Below the pieces are notes generated by a model. It ran no database searches, was not told the DNA's origin, and saw only the letters and a program-made list of their open reading frames with translations. Positions 1-5,396 of a stretch of 6,225 nt of DNA are shown piece by piece. The translations under genes and the position numbers were made by a program. The stretch lies in NCBI GenBank assembly GCA_964539115.1, contig CAZIHY010000103.1, positions 1-6,225 of the forward strand, in the 5' to 3' direction. This stretch comes from CAKSXP01 sp964539115 (lineage in GTDB: Bacteria > Bacillota > Clostridia > Oscillospirales > Oscillospiraceae). Within the stretch, counting starts at the first letter, position 1. Each line of letters opens with the position of its first letter.

Positions 1-17
1 TTTGCCCGGCGTTTTTT
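1..17 (+). terminator. possible 3' part of an intrinsic terminator cut by the window edge
   Basis: A GC-rich stretch (GCCCGGC, 4-10) is followed by G and a run of six T (12-17), which is how the 3' arm and U-tract of an intrinsic terminator look. The matching 5' arm would lie before the window, so the stem cannot be verified. If real, it would end the transcript of the gene upstream and make murA the start of a new unit. Confidence 0.25.
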
Positions 18-18
18 C

Positions 19-47
19 TTGATACCTCTTGTTAAAACTCTGAGAAT
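19..47 (+). promoter_or_regulatory. candidate sigma-A promoter of murA
   Basis: TTGATA (19-24, 5 of 6 to the -35 consensus) is separated by 17 bases from GAGAAT (42-47, 4 of 6 to the -10). Initiation near 54 would give a leader of about 75 bases that contains the whole inverted repeat at 88-118. A weaker alternative is TTAACC (70-75) with 18 bases to TAGTAT (94-99), which would place the inverted repeat over the -10 instead. The -10 matches are poor in both cases. Confidence 0.35.
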
Positions 48-87
48 ATGGTAACATAACAGTTACAAATTAACCAAAATGTCTCGG

Positions 88-118
88 TTTGCATAGTATG
101 TTGCAAATACTATGTGGA
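88..118 (+). promoter_or_regulatory. inverted repeat/stem-loop in the murA leader touching the ribosome binding site
   Basis: CATAGTAT (92-99) and ATACTATG (107-114) form a perfect 8-bp inverted repeat around a 7-base loop. In RNA the stem can grow outwards by G91-U115, U90-G116 and U89-G117 wobbles and a U88-A118 pair. That would cover the first bases of the murA ribosome binding site (116-122). A second, mutually exclusive pairing exists: TTTGCA (88-93) with TGCAAA (102-107). It could be an RNA control element or a DNA operator; the sequence alone does not decide. Confidence 0.5.
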
Positions 119-128
119 GGAGACATTT

Positions 129-1394
129 ATGAGCATCTGGCGAATTCATGGAGGAAGGCCTCTTTGTGGGAGCGTCCGTTCACAGGGCTCGAAAAACGCG
201 GCTTTGCCGATAATCGCAGCTTCTGTGATATGCCCCTGCGAGACGGAGCTTTTAAACTGTCCGAAGCTGAGCGATGTTGAAACGGCGCTGGATATATTGC
301 GGCATCTCGGCTGTCATGTCGAGCGTGATGGTGATGTTGTCAACATAGATACCAGGGGACTATGCAGATGCGATGTTCCAGAGTGTCTGATGCGCGAAAT
401 GCGTGCGTCCGTTTTGTTTCTGGGCGCGCTTGCTGCGCGTACAGGGCGTGCGGAGGTTTGTGCACCGGGCGGCTGCCGCATAGGAAAACGTCCCATAGAC
501 CTTCATCTTTCTTCCCTTAACGCGCTTGGATTCGTGATAACCGAGGAAAGAGACAGGATCCTTTGCTCTGCAGGAGATTTTATCGGCGGAGAGATTGAAC
601 TGCCGTATCCCAGTGTGGGAGCAACGGAGAACGCGATGATAGCTGCCTGTATGTCAAATGGCGAAACTGTGATCTATAACGCGGCTAAGGAACCTGAAAT
701 ATCCGTGCTGGGATCTTTTCTGATTTGTCTGGGAGCTAAAATTTCGGGGCTTGGAACAAGCAGCATCAGCGTTGAAGGGTTTCATCCCTCGGACAGAGTG
801 GGATTCCGGATACCTTCGGACAGAATAGTAACGGCGACACAGATGTGTGCTGTTGCAGCCTGTGGGGGCACGGCGGAGATAAGCGGTGCGATTGAGCATG
901 AGAACGCGGCTGTCCTCGACAGTTTGAAGCGATGCGGCTGCGAAATAAGCTGCAGCAAGCAAAAGCTTTTGATTCGGGCTCCAAAGAAGCTGAATTCCGC
1001 CGGACTTATCGCAACAAGGCCGTTTCCGGGCTTCCCAACGGACGCACAGCCTCTTATGATGGCGGCGTGTCTGAAGTCGGCGGGCTCTACGATTTTTATT
1101 GAGAATATTTTTGAAAACAGATATATGCATGCGGCTGAGTTCCGTAAGCTCGGAGCATCTATTCAAACAGAGGGGCGGGTAGCGCTTGTAACAGGTGTTC
1201 CGGAGCTGTATGGCGGAGAAATGCGAGCTTGCGATCTTCGCGGCGGAGCTGCCCTGATTATAGCTGCTTTGTCAGCGGACGGGAACTCGATCGTTGCGGA
1301 TGACGGCGAGTATATCGGCCGCGGATATGAGAACATTTCGGAATTATTTTCCGAACTCGGGGCGGATATCGAACCATGGGATATGAAAGGGTAA
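129..1394 (+). CDS. murA: UDP-N-acetylglucosamine 1-carboxyvinyltransferase (MurA)
   Basis: MurA transfers enolpyruvate from PEP to UDP-GlcNAc, the first committed step of peptidoglycan precursor synthesis, in the cytoplasm. The 421-residue product has the usual family length. Landmarks fall almost exactly at E. coli numbering: K22-N23 in SKNAALPI, R92, catalytic Cys116 in PGGCRIGKRP, D305 in FPTDAQ, R331, D369-L370-R371 and R398. The Cys (rather than Asp) predicts fosfomycin sensitivity by family rule. The ATG at 129 was chosen because GGAGGAG (116-122) sits 6 bases upstream; an in-frame GTG at 114 would overlap that site. Oddities are 20 cysteines and an altered DRIEAGT-type signature (DRIVTAT, residues 231-237), so it is a divergent MurA. 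ftsQ follows after 4 bases, suggesting one operon. Identity is certain to family level; a paralogue elsewhere in the genome is possible. Confidence 0.96.
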   Translation: MSIWRIHGGRPLCGSVRSQGSKNAALPIIAASVICPCETELLNCPKLSDVETALDILRHLGCHVERDGDVVNIDTRGLCRCDVPECLMREMRASVLFLGALAARTGRAEVCAPGGCRIGKRPIDLHLSSLNALGFVITEERDRILCSAGDFIGGEIELPYPSVGATENAMIAACMSNGETVIYNAAKEPEISVLGSFLICLGAKISGLGTSSISVEGFHPSDRVGFRIPSDRIVTATQMCAVAACGGTAEISGAIEHENAAVLDSLKRCGCEISCSKQKLLIRAPKKLNSAGLIATRPFPGFPTDAQPLMMAACLKSAGSTIFIENIFENRYMHAAEFRKLGASIQTEGRVALVTGVPELYGGEMRACDLRGGAALIIAALSADGNSIVADDGEYIGRGYENISELFSELGADIEPWDMKG

Positions 1395-1398
1395 CACA

Positions 1399-2145
1399 AT
1401 GGCACAGGCAAAACCAAAGAAAGTCAAGAAGCGCAGCGCTCTTTATGCGCCGCTGACGTTTATTATAGTTTGCGCGGCTTTGATATTTGGCATAGGCGTT
1501 TTTTTTCGTGTATCGGAGATCGAGGTCGTCGGAGCCTCGTATTACACTGAGCAGGAAATAATCGACGCCTCCGGTATTGAAGAGGGAGATAATCTGTTTT
1601 TCGTAAACAGGTTTACGGCTTACAGCAGAATATATGCCAAGCTTCCTTACGTTTCAGGTGTTGCTGTATCAAGGTCGCTTCCAAACAAGATCGTTATTGA
1701 GGTTACCGAAGGCTATGCTATCGCGTGTATACGCAGCGAGGGCGAGTATTGGCTTATCGACCAAAACTGCAAGATACTTGACAGTATAAGCGCGGCAGAG
1801 ACACAGGGCGTTATCAATGTCACGGGGCTTATCCCGTCCTCCCCCGTGATCGGTGAGGAATTGAAACTTGATACAGGGGATAGCACTGCGGTGCAGTTCG
1901 TTTCCGACGTCCTGACGGCGATAGACGATATGGGTATGGTGGGAGACATAACCTATCTGGACATGACTAATATATCTGATCCGACCTTTGATTATCTTAG
2001 ACGCTTCACGGTGAAGCTTGGGCGTGACGATGCGGTGCAGTATAAACTTGAGCTTCTGCTCAGCGCTGTTGCACAGCTTGGAGATGGCGACGAAGGGCTG
2101 TTGGACCTTTCAATCGACAAAAAGGTACACTTCAGCCCATATTGA
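1399..2145 (+). CDS. ftsQ: cell division protein FtsQ/DivIB
   Basis: FtsQ/DivIB is a bitopic membrane protein of the divisome that bridges early and late division proteins through partners of the FtsB/DivIC and FtsL type. The 248-residue product has the family layout. A basic cytoplasmic tail (residues 1-15, rich in Lys and Arg) is followed by one membrane helix (about 16-36). Next comes a POTRA domain (about 38-106), starting with the typical VSEIEVVGASYYTEQEI and carrying an IEEGDNLF turn and SLPNKIVIEV. The rest is an FtsQ beta-type extracytoplasmic domain. ATG 1399 lies 4 bases after the murA stop, with a GAAAGGG site (1385-1391) overlapping the end of murA, so translation is probably coupled. 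Family assignment rests on architecture plus the POTRA motif. Length is close to Bacillus DivIB. The gene next downstream is ftsZ, not ftsA. Confidence 0.92.
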   Translation: MAQAKPKKVKKRSALYAPLTFIIVCAALIFGIGVFFRVSEIEVVGASYYTEQEIIDASGIEEGDNLFFVNRFTAYSRIYAKLPYVSGVAVSRSLPNKIVIEVTEGYAIACIRSEGEYWLIDQNCKILDSISAAETQGVINVTGLIPSSPVIGEELKLDTGDSTAVQFVSDVLTAIDDMGMVGDITYLDMTNISDPTFDYLRRFTVKLGRDDAVQYKLELLLSAVAQLGDGDEGLLDLSIDKKVHFSPY

Positions 2146-2208
2146 TGCATAATGCGTCGTAAAAGAAATTTTTTTGCATTGGTTCACATAATATTTTATA
2201 AAGAAGTA

Positions 2209-2237
2209 TTGACCTGCGCGAAAAATCGTTATAAAAT
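2209..2237 (+). promoter_or_regulatory. sigma-A promoter of ftsZ
   Basis: TTGACC (2209-2214, 5 of 6) is separated by exactly 17 bases from TAAAAT (2232-2237, 5 of 6). Initiation near 2244 would give a leader of about 75 bases with a stem-loop at 2263-2293. A weaker second candidate upstream is TTGCAT (2174-2179), 17 bases, TATAAA (2197-2202). The site lets ftsZ be transcribed apart from murA-ftsQ. Confidence 0.7.
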
Positions 2238-2262
2238 AACTCTATCTTTATGGATATAAATT

Positions 2263-2293
2263 GCGTTGGTGCGCATATAACAGCGTGCCAAGC
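2263..2293 (+). promoter_or_regulatory. stem-loop in the ftsZ leader
   Basis: TTGGTGCGC (2266-2274) pairs with GCGTGCCAA (2283-2291) as a 9-bp RNA stem with two adjacent G-U wobbles and an 8-base loop ATATAACA. Two more pairs (G2263-C2293, C2264-G2292) form if G2265 is bulged. The wobbles make this a better RNA than DNA symmetry. It ends 12 bases before the ftsZ ribosome binding site and no T-run follows, so it is not a terminator. It may affect mRNA stability or translation. Confidence 0.4.
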
Positions 2294-2319
2294 CTAAATT
2301 ATAATGGGAGGCTACGGAT

Positions 2320-3489
2320 ATGTCGTTTTCACTTGAGACCGGTCCCGAAAATGTTGTAACAATAAAAGTCGTTGGTGTCGGCGGAGCAGGCAACAATGTT
2401 GTCAACAGGATGGTAAAGTCGGGAACTAAGGGAGTCGAATTTATTGCCATCAATACGGACAAGCAGGCTCTCGCGGTATCAAGCGCAGACCAGAAAATTC
2501 AGATCGGCGAGAAGCTGACGCATGGTCAGGGCGCAGGGTCTGATCCTGAAATAGGTAAGAAATCCGCTGAAGAAAGCCGCAATAATATTGCTAAGAGCTT
2601 TGAAGATGCGGACATGGTCTTTATAACCGCCGGTATGGGCGGAGGAACCGGTACTGGAGCGGCGCCCACTATCGCGGATATCGCCAGAGAAGCTGGAATA
2701 CTTACAGTCGGCGTTGTGACAAAGCCGTTTGGTTTTGAGGGTAAGCGCCGTATGCTTCAGGCGCAGTCCGGAATTGACGAGCTGCTGGGAAAGGTCGATT
2801 CACTTCTGATCATTCCGAACGACCGTTTGAAATATGCGACTGACCAGAAAGTCACATTTGCAAACGCTTTTGAAATCGCAGACGATGTTCTGCACCAGGC
2901 TGTTACCAGCATTTCGGATCTTATAAAGAACACTGGTTTTATAAACCTCGACTTTGCTGATGTCACGACTATCATGAAGGATGCCGGCTTTGCCCATATG
3001 GGTGTTGGACATGCCGCAGGCAAGGGTAAGGCGGAGGATGCAGCCCGTGCTGCTGTTGCCAGCCCGCTGATGGAGACGTCCATCGATGGAGCAAGAGGCG
3101 TTCTTGTCAACATCACTGGATCCCAGGATATGGGGCTCGAGGATGTCGAGGCGGCTGCAAATCTTGTTCAGGCTGCTGCGCATCCTGACGCTAACATCAT
3201 TTTTGGCGCCACCTTTGATGAGACCATGGATGATGAGATCCGTGTTACCGTCATCGCGACGGGCTTTGACGATGGTCCGGTCAAGAAAACTGCGGAGTTC
3301 ACTGTTGCTGCAGAGCCCGCTCCTAAGGCAGAGCCGAGAGCGGAGGCGCCTGTCTCCCAGGGGCTCTATACTGCCGCTACAGAGAAGGCTGCAGCTGAAA
3401 AGCAGCCGGAGCCGGAGAAGGTTCCCGCGCCTGCTGCAGAGGATGAGGATCCGTTCGACAGTATATTCAAGATTTTTAACTCCAAATAA
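2320..3489 (+). CDS. ftsZ: cell division protein FtsZ
   Basis: FtsZ is the tubulin-like GTPase that polymerises at mid-cell into the Z ring and recruits the divisome. The 389-residue product shows GVGGAGNN (19-26), NTDKQAL (45-51), the tubulin signature GGGTGTG (107-113), PNDRL (166-170) and the T7 catalytic loop NLDFAD (209-214). The globular core ends near residue 322. It is followed by an Ala/Pro/Glu/Lys-rich disordered linker (about 323-372) and an acidic-hydrophobic tail ending FDSIFKIFNSK, in the place of the usual C-terminal peptide that binds partner proteins. ATG 2320 has GGGAGG (2306-2311) 8 bases upstream. Ser197 lies where S. aureus has Gly196, in the benzamide-inhibitor pocket. 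The gene has its own promoter and terminator. Length and motifs are normal and the identity is not in doubt. Confidence 0.99.
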   Translation: MSFSLETGPENVVTIKVVGVGGAGNNVVNRMVKSGTKGVEFIAINTDKQALAVSSADQKIQIGEKLTHGQGAGSDPEIGKKSAEESRNNIAKSFEDADMVFITAGMGGGTGTGAAPTIADIAREAGILTVGVVTKPFGFEGKRRMLQAQSGIDELLGKVDSLLIIPNDRLKYATDQKVTFANAFEIADDVLHQAVTSISDLIKNTGFINLDFADVTTIMKDAGFAHMGVGHAAGKGKAEDAARAAVASPLMETSIDGARGVLVNITGSQDMGLEDVEAAANLVQAAAHPDANIIFGATFDETMDDEIRVTVIATGFDDGPVKKTAEFTVAAEPAPKAEPRAEAPVSQGLYTAATEKAAAEKQPEPEKVPAPAAEDEDPFDSIFKIFNSK

Positions 3490-3514
3490 ATTCTTCTGTC
3501 AAATCTTCCACGGG

Positions 3515-3538
3515 CGGGCGTCAGCTCGCCCGATTTTT
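3515..3538 (+). terminator. intrinsic terminator after ftsZ
   Basis: CGGGCG (3515-3520) and CGCCCG (3527-3532) form an all-GC 6-bp stem with loop TCAGCT, followed by A and five T (3534-3538). It lies 25 bases after the ftsZ stop and 23 bases before the next start, so the downstream gene would depend on read-through or its own promoter. An overlapping alternative 5' arm starts at 3511 because CGGG is repeated. Confidence 0.8.
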
Positions 3539-3561
3539 ATGTTGACATAAAGGGGTAGAAT

Positions 3562-4350
3562 ATGGAAATCATCGTATCCGCCGGAACGATAACAGCGATG
3601 GGCGTTGCTTTAGGCGTCTGTTTTGGTCTGCCGTTTGTGTTTGTCATTGCGAACAGGCATAAAATGATGCTTATGCCGCTTGTGTGCGGCCTTGCCTCAT
3701 GGTGCGCTTTTTCCTATTTTGGCGCAGGAATGCTCATAGGCTCCATTTTTGCTGCTGATACAGTCAACGGAGCCGTTTTAACGGCGCTTACACAGAGTGT
3801 GATTATAGTTCTCGGTCACTTTCTTATATTGAAGTTTATATCTAACAGCAAGGACAAGCCCGGCGTGGTGCTTTCTTATGGACTTGGATATACGCTTATA
3901 GAGCTTTTGCTCATACACGGAATGCAGCTGTTTTCAAAAATATCTCTTGCTACCGCCGTTAATAACAACGGATTTGAAAAAGTAGCAACAACTGTTGAGG
4001 ACAGCGACGGATTGTATGAACTTATTGATTCTATTGCGTCAACGCCGCTGTATGAGCACCTGCTGGGTACGGCTGAGATAGTTTTTCTGTTTTTGATGAC
4101 GCTTGCCGTGTGTGTGTTCATGTGGTATGGGATAATAAAATCAAAGCCGGCGCTTATGGCAGCTGCTTTGGCTGTCCAGCTTATGTGCATGTGTGCGATA
4201 CTTGTGCTGCGGCTTTATTCTGTCATAGCGGCAGAGATAGCCTATGGCGCCGTGTCGCTGGCATCCGCTGTCTTTGCATTTTGCCTGTACCGAAAAATTG
4301 AGGGAGGCCCACAATACAGCGCCGATCCCGTCAACAGATTCAGAATATGA
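3562..4350 (+). CDS. multispanning membrane protein, YhfC-family-like (CPBP superfamily), probably without protease residues
   Basis: The 262-residue product is very hydrophobic with about seven membrane helices (approximately 8-30, 37-62, 72-93, 103-124, 167-190, 197-217, 223-243) and a polar segment at 126-165. The stretch around 101-137 (SYGLGYTLIELLL, then SLATAVNNNG) resembles the YhfC family, described as predicted intramembrane metalloproteases of the CPBP superfamily. From memory of that family, the Glu-Glu-x-x-x-Arg motif expected in helix 3 is absent (TQSVIIVLGHF here), the His of the GLGHGG-type motif is Tyr110, and the later His positions look replaced (for example Gln206). Glu114 remains. 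I infer a non-catalytic relative; the substrate or role is unknown. ATG 3562 has AAAGGGG (3549-3555) 6 bases upstream. The gene follows the ftsZ terminator and is 65 bases from the YihY-type gene. The CDS is firm, the family assignment moderate. Confidence 0.82.
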   Translation: MEIIVSAGTITAMGVALGVCFGLPFVFVIANRHKMMLMPLVCGLASWCAFSYFGAGMLIGSIFAADTVNGAVLTALTQSVIIVLGHFLILKFISNSKDKPGVVLSYGLGYTLIELLLIHGMQLFSKISLATAVNNNGFEKVATTVEDSDGLYELIDSIASTPLYEHLLGTAEIVFLFLMTLAVCVFMWYGIIKSKPALMAAALAVQLMCMCAILVLRLYSVIAAEIAYGAVSLASAVFAFCLYRKIEGGPQYSADPVNRFRI

Positions 4351-4415
4351 CATTGGATATATTTTTTGTCCGGCGCACATAATTTTTTATACGGCTATTG
4401 ATCGTATGAAATGGG

Positions 4416-5273
4416 GTGTTTTGCCTGAAAAGCAAAAAACTTTATACCGTCATCAGAGATTTGATAGAGATGTACGCGCGTTTCCATGTCTCAAGATCCG
4501 CGTCCGCCTTGTCATACTTTCTTACAATGACGGTTTTTCCGCTGATGATCTGTCTTTATACAATGCTCAGACGGTATATAACCGATGTTGACGATATAAT
4601 AAGATTTCTTCAGGGGATCATTCCGGCGGAGGCGCTGGACACTTTTGCGGATTATATGGGATATGTCACATCTCACAGCGGAAACGGACTGTTTATAGCT
4701 GCGATCGTTGTTATGTTGACGTCGTCTTCGGCCGCGTTCCGCGGGCTGCACACTGTGTTTGCCGAGATGCAGGGAAAGGGAAGATACAGCGGAATTTTAT
4801 TCATTATTTTCAGTTTCATTTTTTCTATTGTGTTTCTTGTTATAATGTATTTTGCCGCAATCGTTATTATAACTGGGGACTGGTTTCTGAAATTTGTCGG
4901 CAGCCAACTTTCGATATTAAATGTGAGCCTTGCCTGGAAGTGGCTTCGTTTTGTATTGCTTTTTGCTTTGCTGCTGCTCGTCTTGTCGGGTATTTATGGG
5001 CTCTCGGCGCCAAAGGGTACGGAGAAGCACTTGCTGCTCGGAGCCTTTGTTGCATCTGCCGCACTTGTTACGATAAGCGTGCTGTTCTCCTGGTTTATAG
5101 GAATGTCCACGAGATATTCGCTCATATATGGGTCGCTGGCGTCAATTATTATTCTGATGTTCTGGCTGTATATATGTGCCATAATCATTATTATGGGCAA
5201 TGCGCTGAATATAGTTTTCCGAAAACTGTTGTCTGAAAAAAATGATAATGATAATGATATTGTAAAAGAATGA
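4416..5273 (+). CDS. YihY/BrkB-family integral membrane protein
   Basis: The family consists of inner-membrane proteins with about six helices and no established biochemical role; older names tie it to ribonuclease BN or virulence factor BrkB without good support. The 285-residue product shows the typical amphipathic N-terminus, then SASALSYFLTMTVFPLMI (28-45). Helices lie at about 92-112, 127-153, 175-197, 206-228 and 237-262, the last containing the family-type YGSLASIIILMFWLY (238-252). The C-terminal tail is charged. The start is uncertain. GTG 4416 is used here but has no ribosome binding site. A GGGG at 4413-4416 is well placed for an in-frame CTG at 4425, giving MKSKKLYTVIRD, and the first in-frame ATG is at 4470. 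It may be co-transcribed with the gene upstream, and it ends inside a strong terminator. Family confidence is good; function is unknown. Confidence 0.88.
   Translation: MFCLKSKKLYTVIRDLIEMYARFHVSRSASALSYFLTMTVFPLMICLYTMLRRYITDVDDIIRFLQGIIPAEALDTFADYMGYVTSHSGNGLFIAAIVVMLTSSSAAFRGLHTVFAEMQGKGRYSGILFIIFSFIFSIVFLVIMYFAAIVIITGDWFLKFVGSQLSILNVSLAWKWLRFVLLFALLLLVLSGIYGLSAPKGTEKHLLLGAFVASAALVTISVLFSWFIGMSTRYSLIYGSLASIIILMFWLYICAIIIIMGNALNIVFRKLLSEKNDNDNDIVKE
5241..5258 (+). repeat. three tandem copies of AATGAT at the 3' end of the YihY-type gene
   Basis: AATGAT is repeated three times without mismatch, in frame, encoding Asn-Asp three times in the cytoplasmic C-terminal tail. Because the unit is 6 bases, changes in copy number would keep the frame and only lengthen or shorten the acidic tail. 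Confidence 0.75.
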
Positions 5274-5304
5274 AAAAACCGCCTGAGCAGACAGGCGGTT
5301 TTTT
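5273..5304 (+). terminator. strong, probably bidirectional intrinsic terminator
   Basis: AAAAAACCGCCTG (5273-5285) and CAGGCGGTTTTTT (5292-5304) are perfect complements over 13 bp with a 6-base loop AGCAGA. The six T at 5299-5304 serve the + strand and the six A at 5273-5278 would serve the opposite strand. The first base is also the last base of the TGA stop of the YihY-type gene. It separates that gene from sigK, so sigK needs its own promoter. Confidence 0.95.
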
Positions 5305-5331
5305 ATTGAACGTCTCGTTGAAGTAATTCGG

Positions 5332-5365
5332 ACTTGCCGGAAATGAATAGAATTGTAGGGCAAGT
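5332..5365 (+). promoter_or_regulatory. inverted repeat upstream of sigK around a -10-like element
   Basis: ACTTGCC (5332-5338) and GGCAAGT (5359-5365) are a perfect 7-bp inverted repeat with a 20-base spacer; G5331-U5366 would add a wobble pair in RNA. The spacer contains AATAGAAT (5346-5353), which matches the sigma-E -10 (CATACAAT type) at 6 of 8 bases and the sigma-A -10 (TAGAAT against TATAAT) at 5 of 6. No convincing -35 was found for either. The repeat might be a regulator site or a leader stem. Confidence 0.4.
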
Positions 5366-5396
5366 TGGTCGAAAAACTTTATCGGGAGGCTTAATT

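Noticed and set aside
654..1166. Long open frame on the minus strand inside murA (170 codons)
   Set aside because: It is antisense to a clear MurA coding region with all family motifs, lacks a recognisable domain and has the low-complexity look of a shadow frame.
2277..2305. ATAACA with 17 bases to TATAAT before ftsZ
   Set aside because: The -10 is perfect, but transcription would start at about 2312, after the ribosome binding site at 2306-2311. TTGACC/TAAAAT at 2209-2237 is a better promoter.
3542..3547. Perfect TTGACA just before the YhfC-like gene
   Set aside because: A -10 at 16-18 bases would fall inside the start of the coding region and no such box is present. The symmetry TTTATG-N4-CATAAA is noted only as a weak repeat.
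3086..3550. 154-codon + strand frame overlapping the end of ftsZ
   Set aside because: It is rich in Arg, Ser and Leu, as expected for an out-of-frame reading of the FtsZ linker, and runs through the ftsZ terminator.
4353..4393. Possible promoters for the YihY-type gene (TTGGAT-N19-CATAAT, TTGTCC-N16-TATACG)
   Set aside because: Spacing or box matches are poor in each case, and read-through from the upstream gene is a simple alternative.
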